A DNA stretch of 64,000 nt from Tetranychus cinnabarinus (lineage: Eukaryota > Arthropoda > Arachnida > Trombidiformes > Tetranychidae), in assembly GCA_022266195.1 (NCBI GenBank), contig WHVY01000001.1, positions 5,828,001 to 5,892,000 on the forward strand. Direction: 5' to 3'. Below, piece by piece: positions 50,023 to 62,268 of the stretch; within the stretch, counting starts at the first letter, position 1, and the number at the start of each line of letters is the position of its first letter. The position numbers and the translations under genes were made by a program. Below the pieces are notes generated by a model, which worked only from the letters and a program-made list of their open reading frames with translations, was not told the origin of the DNA and made no database searches.

Positions 50023-53000
50023 CTAATTTTGTCCTTTGAGCTTCTTGGCTGTCTTTGGGTCAATATCACCGTAATATTTTTCACTGTAAAGAGAAAGAAA
50101 TTTAAATTGTTAAAATCATCTTTTGTTAGATTTATCATGACAATGCTTACCATCCTTGAACGTTTTCAGGTTCATCACATTGAAGTGTATCAGTATTGAA
50201 AACGGTTCCGAATGAGCAACCATAAGCACGGGCAACACCATCAATGCAAACGTAAAATTTACGACAGTCGGTTGGATGAGGATGACGAGTATAATGTCCA
50301 GGTTGGTCACTTTCACCGCCTTCTGCGCAAACGAAACCATCAGTTAAAGCTGAAAGTAGAAAATAGAAAATTCATGAGAAAAATGATCAAAATTACAAAA
50401 TTATTGCGAAGTGTTGAAGCTTTTCATGATTTTAGTATGAAAATTGTTGATGCATTGAACTGCCTCACAATTGTTTGGAAATGATTAAAATGGAAAGTTG
50501 ATGAGGTTAACAAACTTCCATTAATAAGAAATTAAAACTGGTGATTTAGATGAAAGTCAATTAAGCCTTTCTAATTGTAATAAAATTTATCAGGTTTATT
50601 AAACTATCTGTAATGGCTAAATTTAGTAAATAATAGCAGCTTCAGATTACAAGTTTAAATTAAAATTACGGTCAGGTGTTGATTGATGTAAGTTGGTAAT
50701 AAAAATGCAGATAATTGGACAATTTGGCTATTATATTATGATTTAATGAACTGCTATCAAAATATTGAAATTAAAATGCGATAACATTTTACGAAAGTTA
50801 ATGGTATATTCATTAGAAAGATGGTAATCTATAACAATTTCTAGGTAACAAACCCAATTCAAACAAACATCTCAATTTCCTGTCATCTACTTGATGAATT
50901 AATTTGAATCAAACTGCTGTTTGAAGATTCATTAGTCAGACTTCAAGGCAAATTGACTAATAATGAGCAATGACTTGTTAAGAAGTGTCGCAGCAGTAAC
51001 TCAACTCTTTAAATTTAATTGCATCAATACATGAAAAATTCAATGCATTAACACGATAAAAATAATACTTGATTAGGAAATTGACTTTACTTCAAGTATG
51101 TTCACTCAGAGTAATGATCATAAAATAAGAGTAACAATAAAATTATGAAATTCAAATTATCATTAAATTGAAATGATTCAAATGAAATCAGAATAAATGA
51201 GCCAAGTGTGAGTAATTTACATGTTAATAACAATCAGAGAAACATTGAATTGGCTGTTGTAAAAGATTACTTCAAGGCTCTCGTCATCATTATCATCATC
51301 GCCTTAGTCACAATGAAAATAATCATCATCTGTTAGGGATAGTTTCATCAATTGAACTTGACTGAGTGAGCAGATGAGAGAATAAATTAATGAATGGAAT
51401 GGAAAAGGTTCTGTTGATTCAGATTAATAATAATCAAGAGGAAAAAAAGAAAATTTATATTTATAAAAACTTGAGTTCGTACTTATTAATAGAATAGTGT
51501 ATATTTTGTTACCTTTTGGTCAAAAAATTGATTGCTAAGCTAAATTTAGTGATTAAACCTCAACTTAAGATACAACACACACTTGAAGTTTCTTAACTTG
51601 ATCTTTAAGATGTTCTTGTTGCTGATGTTGATGTGGTTTGGTTGTTTTCTGGTGATAAAAAGAAGATTTTTATTTATTTATTTTCATTTTCTCAGCACAA
51701 CTCAATTCTCTCTTAGTTCATTTGCCTCAACAAATTAACCGTTATTGAGGTCAAATTTGATTGATAGAGCTCATAATAATAGTTGGGTGGAGGTGGGAGG
51801 ATGATGATAATGATTGTGAGATGTAAAGGAGAAAAAAATTAAGAAATGATAAAGTATAAATGAAACGAGATGTGATGAGGTGGGCAAACGATACAAGTGA
51901 AAATTGATGAAAAATAAGAAAATGAAAGCCAAGAGCACATTTTTATCTTCTTTTTTTACCATCTAATTTATCAATTAATAGAAAATGAAACTAATGAGTA
52001 AAAATGTTCAAAATTTTTAATTGTACTTACTTGCTTTATCACATCGATTAACTAAATCGGCCCAAACACAAACACGCTGTTCATCATCGTATGCCAATCC
52101 GGGTGGACAGTCATACCTATTGGCTTCACCATTCCAACATGAGTAAAATACTTTGCAGTTGGTTGAATGAGGGAAGATACCATATAATCGTGGACAATTG
52201 GGTGTACTTATGGGTGGTTCTGAATTGGATGAGATTAAAAATTAAAAATTAAATTAAATCAAACCAAATCACTAATTGCAAAACATTGTAACCTAAAGAC
52301 GCCATTTCAAAAAATAAAAACAGAAAAATTAACGGTCATTTTACCGGTTCAAGGGTTACAATTGGTTACATTTTCCCTCTCTTTCACAAAAGGGGAAATC
52401 CTTTGTTTTAATTTAATTAGTTTTAATTTTACAAAAGATGGCGATGGCCAATAATTTTCTGGTTCCTTTGTTTACAATTTACATTCACAATTTGTATTTG
52501 AATATTTTGTGCATCAATTAACTTCACCAAATACAGTAAATTCACACTTATTTTGACCAAAAAATCAGAGCCATCTATTGGTATCAGAGCTTTAGCCCTA
52601 GCATAAACAGTGCTAGGATAACTTAAATAGTACTCTCGTCTTACTATTGGCAGTATAATAGACGGCGCTGCTTTTTTGGTCAAAATAAGTGTGAATTTAC
52701 TGTAGTCTTATTTTTCATTTCTTGTGTTGTTGAACCAGTCAAGGCAAGTGAACCTGTCAAATATTCAAACAATGCTATTCTGATATGCTTTACCAGTGAA
52801 TCAAAACAATCTCCGAGAGAAACAATCAGAAATCAAAATCGCTGTAATTGGAAATCCCTGTTTCTAAATGGTCCAATCTATCAAGAATAATGATAGTCTA
52901 TTATTAAATCACATGAAACTAGGAAGCTATGACTTAATATCCTGACTTTACCGAACCTCCAAGACTTAAGACCAGGAATTAAAACAAAACAAAATGAGAA

Positions 53001-56000
53001 ATGATTAATTCTAAATCAAAATAAAAGATGAAAGTATCTTCCACCCAGCGAATCCATTTAATATCTTGATTTAATTTTTGATTGTTGGATTCTTTTGCTC
53101 GTATACAATCTTCATATTGAAAATTTCCGTTGGTATATAATACCGGCTATAAGGTGAATTAAGAAATTAAGTTAAAAGTGAAACTTGAAAATGTTTGCCA
53201 ACTTAATTGTGATTAATTGCATGTTTAAACGTAAATTGATCAATAATTTCTGTCTGTTTGTTTTTACAAACTAATTACATGTTTCAATTTTCCTAATTTA
53301 ACCAGTGTTTGGGTTCAAAGCTTTCCAAATACCAGAAAATTATTCGGGTTTGTTTAGAAGCAAAAATAGGTTTTGTTGTTACTGTTATTGTGGATGATCT
53401 AAAGACCATCCTAAACCATAAATTGAATATTAAACTAACTAAATTACATCTTAGTGTGTCTAATTGTTATCTCATTATGTATTATAGTTTGGTGAATCGA
53501 GAAATTGTTAAATTTCCACTTTTTTATTTGCATATTAGGCAACTGTTTGGGTTAAGCTGGCATCAACTCCATCAAGCTGTAAATATGTATAAGAGTAAAC
53601 CGTTAAACATAATTATCATCAGCTTTGATTGTAATATATTTTTTCAAGCTTTTGTAAAATGGTTAACTCTACAAGTTATCGATATTAATATTTTATCCAT
53701 CCAATTGGAACTGAATAAATTAGCGTCTAAACTAAGCTTGTATCATCAGCATTCTCATGTTGTTACAAATTTTACTGTTGTCACTGATTACCATCATCAC
53801 ATTTCAACGTACAAGTCAGTTAATTGCTCTGTGACGAAGGCACAGTCCGTATAAATGGTTGATAAAATGGTAATTAAATGCCTGTTGACATTCAAATTGT
53901 AGGCATAAATAAACCGATTAGACAATTAATGTTGAATATAATTCGCACCATGAATATTTCAGTGATACTGGAGTGATTATTGTGATTAAAACTATATTAG
54001 AGTTGAAAAGTGCATCAAGTGTAAGTGTATCTGTTGGTGTTTAAAGACTCAGTTGGATGAAGATGAGCAAACCTTTGATTGCAATCAATTGCAAGTAGAG
54101 CATGATTTTGACGGTTTTCATTTTAACGATTTCATATTGTTTGATGTTTGCTGTCATCTTAATGATAAAAGGCTGGCAAAATAAAGCATGATTGAGATGA
54201 AAGCGAGATTATTTGGTAAATAATTTGTTAAACATATAATGTTAGTTTCAATTGACAGACCATCCAGAAACAACAATCAAGACTGTCTAACAAAACCATG
54301 AGCAAGACAATCTAAATGTATTAATATGCATCAGGTAAATCATTTGGTCCATCATTAAAAGTATTAATCATTTTAAGGTTAATAATTTGAATTACCTAAT
54401 CTCTCAGGGTAGGCTTGGATGTAGTCTATTCGCGTTCAATTATACAAACAATCAACGGAATTTCATTTCACTTGCTTTGTATTGAGCTCAATTTAAATGT
54501 TCAAATATTACTCATGATTAAGGCGATCATCAGCTTAAACAGTTTTGCATCGCAGGTGTGGTACTAATCGTTGTCAGCGAAAGTATGAAACTTCTAAGGT
54601 GTAATGTCTATACGCCAACGTGAATCGAATTTTGTTGATTGCTGTTGATGATGATGTCAATAAAAGGAGTGAAGGAGAGGAAAAAAATCTTATCTAAAAG
54701 TCAACAACACCTTCCAATAACAAAGATTGTGATTTTTTTGAAACTTCAAGATATTAATTGTGAAACTAAAGGGTGTTACACTTAACAGCCTGCAAATTTA
54801 GAAGATAAGAATTAAAATTGAGCTTACCTTAATCAAAAAATTTGTTGATATTGATGACATTGACCAATTGGTTTTGATTTCCTGTCTCTGGCGATTCATT
54901 ATCTGTGTTCATCTTCATCAATATCAACAAATTTTAAGATAAAAGTAAGCTCAATTTTATTTTTATCTTCAAAATTTGCAGGCTGTTAAGTGTAACACCC
55001 TTTAAAAAACCATTTAACCCTTAACCATTACTTCCAACTTTGACTGTATTGATTGATAACTGTTAAACATCATCATCATGGGGAGAAGCTTTGTTCAGCA
55101 GGCAAATTAGATAACAAAAGCACCAAATATTGACAATATTAGGTCAAAATATCAGGGCAACACCAACAAGAAATGAAAAGGATAGACACGGCTGTAAGCT
55201 AGTAACCTTACGTTAGCTGGAAATGTTTTCCTGTTAAAAGATAGCGTCTCAAGGGTTGAATGGATAACGAGAATGGCTTTAGATTGGAAACAATGGATTG
55301 GATTGAATAAAATCAAAAAAGTAAACTAACCCATGTCTGTACGTTGACCACAATCAACAGAGAATGGATAGGCACAGTTTTCCCTCATGTAATCAGCATC
55401 ATCAAAAACTAAACCATTTCCACAGGTTTTCAAGGTAGCGGTACCATTTTCACAGGCATAATATTTATCACAGCTTTTGGAGTGTGGAAAGAATCCAGTC
55501 TTTTCAGGACAGACAAAGTTGACCGCTGGAATGGGTCGTGGTGGAGCAGGTACATTGGCTGGAGCTGAGTTTTGTTCCCTCGGTGTTGAAGCTGGAGCAG
55601 CCGGTGGTTGAAAGGGTTGAAAATTTTGTGAACCAGGTGATCCATTATTACCGGGAAAGTTAAACTGAGGTCCTTGGCGTTGGCATTGGAAACCTAATGT
55701 TTTGGAGCAAAATTTGAATTAATAACAAGTGGAAAACATTTTCATGGAAATAATCATTCTCCTCAATCGTTACATTCAACTATTTATATATTACAGCTGC
55801 AATTATTTCAACTAAAGCTAAACAATCTAATTTCACCTAAAATACTCCAATCTTACCATTCCTTTCAATTATATCTCTAAGATTTCAACCGGCAGTGTTA
55901 GTAACATTTGGCGATTGCTAAAAAGCAAACCAATTGGTTAGTTTGAAATTTAATTGCTAAGGAACATAAATCTAAATTAGAAAAGCTCAATCACTTTTAC

Positions 56001-56158
56001 TATCAAATATGAATAAACAAGGACTAATTGCTTCTCGATGTTAACATCAAAACGATAAAAGCATTAAGCTAAAAGGTTCCAATGTGTGATTGAATGAACA
56101 AAAATGGTAAATTACCTGATATTGTTACTAAAAGGGTGAAAACAAATGTAAATAACAT
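50023..56158 (-). CDS. Obstructor/CPAP3 cuticle protein with three chitin-binding type-2 domains, 284 aa
   Basis: Secreted chitin-binding protein of the cuticle matrix (cuticular proteins analogous to peritrophins 3, Gasp/obstructor family). Five exons on the minus strand join in frame: 56158-56116, 55693-55331, 52219-52031, 50349-50151 and 50083-50023. The first exon encodes a signal peptide (MLFTFVFTLLVTISG). A Pro/Gln/Asn-rich stretch (about 22-72) precedes three six-Cys domains with Cys at 76-129, 144-195 and 206-265. Spacing is C-12-C-5-C-9-C-15-C-7-C, then 12-5-9-12-8, then 20-5-9-12-8. The longer first gap in the third domain and the ending CEKYYGDIDPKTAKKL after its last Cys are typical of obstructor proteins. 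Aromatic KFYVC/KYYAC/VFYSC motifs support chitin binding. The Pro/Gln-rich linker after the signal peptide resembles obstructor-B members, but subgroup assignment needs a tree. No defect is seen. Confidence 0.95.
50350..52030 (-). other. CPAP3 intron between second and third chitin-binding exons
   Basis: A 1.68-kb intron with a GTAAGT donor and TTTCAG acceptor (minus strand), AT-rich. No repeat element or nested gene was recognised. Confidence 0.6.
52534..52702. mobile_element. 169-bp Tc1-like MITE
   Basis: The element starts CAGTAAATTCACACTTATTT and ends with the exact complement. About 38 bases of each end pair with only two or three mismatches. TA flanks both sides (52532-52533 and 52703-52704). 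The CAGT...ACTG ends and TA duplication fit Tc1-type transposons. The interior has no coding capacity. Confidence 0.85.
54769..55002. mobile_element. 234-bp TA-flanked foldback MITE
   Basis: The arms of roughly 90 bases begin AAGGGTGTTACACTTAACAG and pair nearly perfectly (54769-54863 with 54912-55002), leaving a centre of about 50 bases. TA flanks both sides (54767-54768, 55003-55004). There is no coding capacity. RNA from either strand of this intron would form a long hairpin. Confidence 0.85.
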
Positions 56159-59100
56159 GGTGGTTGTTGTCCAGTAAAAAGGTGGAATATTTGATGAAAA
56201 AAGATACCAAAAACAGGGCTTGAGTTGAGTTTGAAGATTTCACTAAAAGAAAAAGAGAAACACAGAAAACACAAAAATTAAAAACCAACAATCAACAAAC
56301 GTATTAACGCACAAGAGAAAGAAAAAAAAGATCAAAAAATGCAATCGGTAAATATAATAACATTTACCTTGACGTTAAGATGGGTTAATGTTACTAAGCT
56401 CATATCATCTAACAATGTGATTTCAATTGAAGGTATAACATATTAATATAAAGCAAAAGTCGACATTCAACCGGCAAACCAGGCGTTTTATCCGTTCTGA
56501 TAAACGCTGAAACTTTGAAGACCCACCTTCATGACCTAAAACAGGCGATCCTCCAAATCGGTATAAACTCTATCAACATCATCAAACACTAAACCCATCT
56601 TGTCTCTTCCCTAAAATCAATCCTTTAATTATTATCAACATTAACATTTTTCATCGTCTTCATCATCGTCATCATCATTTTTAATCTTCATGTTCATCTT
56701 GATCATCTTGATCATCTTCATGTTCATCAATTTTGATTAGTCTTTTGAAGCTTCACTTATCGGGTTTGCCACTTTGAACTGAAGCTAACTTTTTTGCCAA
56801 TCTTCACTCAATATCATTCTCATCCTGATCATGATCACCTTTTTTTTCACTCCTCGTCATCAGATTCATCTTCTTGTTATCCAATTTCATCCTTATTATT
56901 TTGGTACCAATAAATCGATCGAGACAAACATTATTATTAGATTAGATTGGATTCTAATTGAATGGACTTGTCCGATTATCCTTTTTTTTGCTGCTTTCGT
57001 TGTTGCCGTGTTCAACACTTTCTTTCATTACAATTCTGTTTCCATCAACAGCAATTTGTAATTTACTTTCCAGCTATTATTAGCTATTATTGTCATTATT
57101 TATTTTCATCTATTTATCCTCTTCAAACTTGGTTAACCCAGAAAACCAGCAAAAAAAGAGACGAATTGTAATAAGTAAAATATTCATCAATTTTTTCTTC
57201 TTCTGCCCATTTGTTCAATAACCCGAAATACAACTTTAAATTGTGTTATTTAGCAATGGCAACACTTGACTTGAATATTATCAATAATTGTGTCTAATTG
57301 TGATAACATTTGAATTGCTTTCAAGCTAATTGGCATTTCAAGACGACAATGAAACAATTTAAACTGTCTCATCAATTGTCATTGTTTCCTTATGAATGAA
57401 TCAGCCAAAAGAGGTTGACTTTTTTCTTGCTTGCTTGTATTACAATTGGTTTTGTTTTACTTTCTCAATTGGACCAATTAAAGTAATTAATTGCTGGACA
57501 AGAATAAACGAAATCATGATTAGCTTTTTTAAGAATTTACCAATAATCTTTTTCTTTTCAATTCAATTTACAAAGAGAAGAAGAAGGAGGAAGAAGGAGA
57601 GGAAAAAGTTAAAGAAATTGGTAAAATGGGATGAAAAGTAGTTGATTGCGGAAAGGGAAATGATGGTTAGGATGAATGGTGAAAGAAGAGAGATGAGAAT
57701 GGCGATTGTAGAAAAAATAGAACAATGATGAGATGAATTAAGAGGTAGTTGAAATGAAATATTCAATTGGAGTTTAAGGAAAAATGTCAAGTTGTAACGG
57801 TTTCTCGGTAAAGCGTTTCATGTTTTTTTTTCAGATTTTTGTATCTCCTACGATTTTTGCCTCTAAATAAATTATTCATTTCAGGGTTAATCTTTGGTTA
57901 AGATAAATTAATGTAAATTATGGAAACGACAAGGAGAGAGTTTTCAGGGTTGATAAGTTGATTGATGAGCACGCTTGAAGATGACACATTTTTCATGTTT
58001 TCCTCCATTTCAAGTCCTCGTGCTTTGAATATGGCCAATATCGGTATTCATCCTAAGCCAGATCTTTGAACCTTGATCATCATCATCACCATCATCATTA
58101 TTGGTTTGATAGGTTGAGGAGGAAAAGAAGGGAGGGAAAAGGGAAGAATGCAAGGAAATGATAAGACGAATGATAAGTTAACTGCTACGCAGTGTTTACA
58201 ACCAGACATGAAGGAATATATGGAAAAGGCGGAAAATAAATGAATAAGAAGAACGGGTTCAAGGAAAAGGATTCTTGTTTTGTGTGTTATCCGTTCATTT
58301 GGCAACGTTCACATGCACTGGTCAAAGTTGGTTATCCTAATTAATGTCTCAATCAATCTGATTATCATATTGTTTCATTACTCCGGCTTTTTTGTTGACA
58401 TCGCTTTAACTCTTCTCTCTCCTTGTCCTGGACTTGGTTGGTTGCCTTGCTTGTCTTTTGTTGAAGTCTACAAATTGAGTTGAGTTGATGTAAAAAGTGT
58501 TGCTTTGTGTTATTGGTGTTGCTTCTTTTTTCAATATTATTATTAAAAAAATTTTTGAAGGGGAAACTGGATATAGTACTGGTAATAATGGTTTAGCATA
58601 TATAATAATATAATAAACAATTAGTGATCTAAATTTGTTGTTAAGTAGGAAACTTAGTTTCCTTTTTGTCTTCTCATATCAAGTCTAATCAAATTATTTA
58701 TATTAATGGCATTTTGTACAATGAGCAATGCTGTGAGGATAAGGTTGGGAGAGATGTGGAGAGGAAAAAGGATGATGATTGAAGGAGGCGAAAGATTTCT
58801 TGGAAGGTTAGGGTTAACATCAAAATTGTAGAAGGAATGGAATTACAATTATAAATAAAAATAAAATTAAATATGACTAGTTTTTGGTTGATTTTTCTTT
58901 TCTTTGTAGCTGTGTTGCTTCAATTTTTCTCTTTCTTGGTAGATTTGTTTACTTGCATCTTCATCGAGCTTGTTGTTTCAGTATGTGTGAGATGAACCAA
59001 GTAGAAGATAATGGTTAATTCCATATCAAACAATAAATCATTCTTTATGGATTCATCTTTGCACTTTTGGTAATCTGCTCTTGTCTGTAAACAAACTGGA

Positions 59101-60098
59101 AAATTGTGTTCAACATTTTTTTGTATTCCTGCTTTGTTTTATGCTATTGTTGTCAATAACTTGTCACAATTTTCACCAGAATTCGTGTTTGCTTTAAAAC
59201 TGTACAATTATTCCTTTGGATTGCATTTTTTTCACCTTCCATTGGTTGCATCCGGAAGTACTTTATAACTGTGCTATAAATTTAATGAATAAAACCATAA
59301 TACATCATTGACGGGTTGTGACCTTGGTTTGTTTCTTCAACTTCACTTTTGAAGAGAAGTTAAATTTAGTTCTTTCTTTTTCCATCGATAAAAATGTTCG
59401 ATGTCTTGATGTCTTCTTTTTTCCCCGTATTCCAATCAAATTTCCAGATTAGAATTGTGATGTAACAAGTTGATAGAGCAGCTCACATATTAACAGATTC
59501 ATAAAATGATCATGAAATAGGAATGATAGGCACTAGGTTTGCGTTGTACCATAGAAGAGGAAGAAATGGAGATGAAGAAGGAAATATAGAGTTGCATTGT
59601 CAAGTAAGCAATTCGAAAGGAGAAATTTTGAAAATGATGATCTGAACATCGAATTTGCTTTCTCTTCTATCGCACAAGGACGTTCTGAGGGAGAGAAGAG
59701 TGAATCTTCTTGAAGTAGAGATGCCCGATAAGACACCAAAAAAGAGAGATATTCAAATATAAACAGGTATGTATAAATATTCTTAGTGGAACGAAACCAC
59801 CCACAATAAGAAACAATGGCGAGTAGAAAGGTTTGACACCTTAAACAAAAATAAGATGAAACCCGTCAATTTTGATGTGTCCTTTGATGATGTTTAAGTG
59901 TTTTGCTTTGATGGTTTTGCTTTGGAGCTTAAATTCAGATGTGTCCATGTGCCAGTGAAAGTATCAACTTGAAAACTGGAGAAAAAAAACGACCAATTTT
60001 TCTCTTTCCATTTGACACATCCTTATTAACTTGAACTGACCCAGCGATTAAATTTACACGCAAATGATAAAATTTAATTTTCTCATAACATCCTTGTG
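56159..60098. other. Intergenic region, CPAP3 upstream to ceramide glucosyltransferase 3' end
   Basis: About 3.9 kb of AT-rich DNA with purine-rich runs and TCATCA-type simple repeats (for example 56640-56740). The first part should hold the CPAP3 promoter, the last the 3' UTR of the glycosyltransferase. ORFs here are short and low-complexity. No gene was supported. Confidence 0.5.
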
Positions 60099-62268
60099 CT
60101 ATAGTTTTGTCTTTACTTCTTCAGCTAATCCTCCCCATTTCAATTTGTAGGTTCCTGTCCTCCATTTAATCTCTGGATCCCATAGAGCTTTGAGGAATAC
60201 AATTACGGCTGTAAACTCTCTAAAACACCATGCAATCACAAATTCTGTTTTAGCAAACGGTAATGATCCATTTTGGATGATACATAGTAGCGCATAGTCA
60301 AGTAGAAACCACAGAAGAGCATGGAAAAGGTAAACCACAAACGGGTCAAATTGGAAGAGAAAATTTAATGACCAGGAAGCCAAGATGCCCAAGAAAACAC
60401 ATTCGGATATTGGCTCTAAAATGATGGTACTAGGAACCATGGCAAATCTTAATTTAGCCCACCTTGAAATTCTATTTTGAAAAGATTGAACTGCTAATGG
60501 TGCTGCATTTTGCCAGGCTGGTTGTGAGCTTATCCTTAGCTTCCATCCTCTATCGACCAGAGATTTGGCAAAAAAGAAATCTTCGGCCAGGTATCGTGCA
60601 AATGCTTCCAAACCTCCAGCTTCATCGAGAAGGTGTTTTCGCATTAAGGCAGACATTCCTGTGCAACAATTTACTCCTACTAAATCAGCTGATAGATAAA
60701 TTCGTGCATGGGCTGTGCCAAAGTACACTTTTTCTAGAGTTGCCGCAAAACCTTTTCTATCACATGTAAATGGCATTTGATGAACTAGAGCCACATCTTC
60801 TTTCATTGAAGTAACCATATCAAGTAAAGTATCTTCTTTCACTATGGAGAAAAAAACAAGAAAATGATGCATAAAAATGAATTTTGTTGGAAAATCAAAG
60901 TGGCAAATGATTTATCATTGCCAAGTAATAATTGATTATGGCATAGAGTTGAATAAATCTGTGCATTAGAGTTGGTGTACACAAAGACTCCTGGCATGGT
61001 TTACTATTTTAACTGAACCAAAAGTTGAAACAAATTCTGAATAACTGGTGTCTGCCAAATTTATCAGACAAATCAAGGTATTGAGGGACATATATGAGGT
61101 TGAACAAACGATGACTTATTATGACTGAAACTTTAGAGGCAAATTTAAACTGATTTATGAAAAATCTAATTTCATTTTGAAACACAATTTATTAATGCAC
61201 AGAGTTGTCCAAATTTGGGAGAAGGAGGAAGAAAACAAAGGTAAATAATGGCACATACTTCTTATTCCACTATCTGAAATGAGTATTAGATCGTATTTAG
61301 CTGCATCATATCCTGGTTTCATGTTGTTTATTTTAGGATTGATGCCGATTTTGCTTCCACCAATGAATATCTTGGCATCTACATTAGGATATTTATCAAT
61401 TAAACGTTTAACGAACATAATTGAGGCATCATTGTCATCGTGAATACAAAATAGTAATTCGAACTGTTGCGAACATGAAAATAAAGAAATGTCAAATTAG
61501 ATTATCATTATTGATTAGATATATTTTGATGAGCTTACCTGAGGATAGTTCATGAGAAAAAAACTTTCCAAATTAATAAATAAATTTGAGTCGATACCCA
61601 CAAGAGGCTTTATAATGGATACCCCAGGCAGTGGAGTTTCTGCAGGTACATTTATTTTTTTGTGGAGCTTCATTTTTCTGCAAAGTGAAAAAAAAGGTAT
61701 CAATCAGATTGATCTTGAAAAATACACAGTTCTGCTAAGATTTCCCCATAGAACTAGGTTAATATCATCAAGTATCATCAGTATCATTAGCAAATTTGAT
61801 CGATAAAATTGAATAGGGAAAAAAAGAGTCAAAGGAGAGGTAGAGGAGAATAAAAGGAGAAATAGAAGTGAAAAACAGAAGCTGAATAGATGAAAATTAC
61901 ATGGTCAGAAATGTGAACAAGGTCTCATTAAGTTGAATGATTAAGCAAAGAAAAGTCAGGAGTGAAAAAAAAATCAGACAATCTACTCTGAATGTAAACT
62001 GAACACTTGAAGGACCGGTTGTTTAGAGGTTATGGGTGAAAGTGAAAGTAAGCGGAAAGCATGAGGTAAAGGCAAACATTGCTATACAAGAGTATTGAAA
62101 CATGTTAACCACTACAATAATATTAACAGTTGTAAATCAATAATTTTTGACACAATAATCGTAATCTTACCCATTAAAAATAGCCAGAAAATGTACCAGC
62201 CAGATGAATATCCAACCAGAGAAGAAAAAAATAGCAAATCCATATAAAGTATATATAAGAAGACCCAT
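60099..62268 (-). CDS. Ugcg: Ceramide glucosyltransferase, 394 aa, complete
   Basis: Transfers glucose from UDP-glucose to ceramide, the first step of glucosphingolipid synthesis, on the cytosolic face of the Golgi (GT21 family). Four exons on the minus strand join in frame: 62268-62171, 61677-61539, 61463-61259 and 60841-60099, giving 394 residues, the same length as the human enzyme. The N-terminal membrane anchor is at about 8-31 (IFIWLVHFLAIF). The substrate motifs are all present: D1 in HDDND (about 88-91), D2 in SDSGI (Asp143), D3 in AEDFF (Asp235) and the RISRW form of QxxRW (271-275). His192 matches the conserved His of the family. C-terminal hydrophobic segments lie in about 285-370. 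The correct start is ATG 62268. A longer open frame from 62393 is in a different frame and its splice phase would put a stop in exon 2. Confidence 0.97.

Larger units (their letters stand above)
52220..55330 (-). other. Largest CPAP3 intron, carrying two small inverted-repeat elements
   Basis: A 3.1-kb intron between the exons for the first and second chitin-binding domains. It holds the elements at 52534-52702 and 54769-55002 and a long plus-strand open frame at 53309-53854 that lacks an ATG start and looks compositionally like noncoding DNA. Confidence 0.6.

Noticed and set aside
50116..50340. Hydrophobic 74-aa minus-strand ORF
   Set aside because: It is an out-of-frame shadow of the third chitin-binding exon of the CPAP3 gene.
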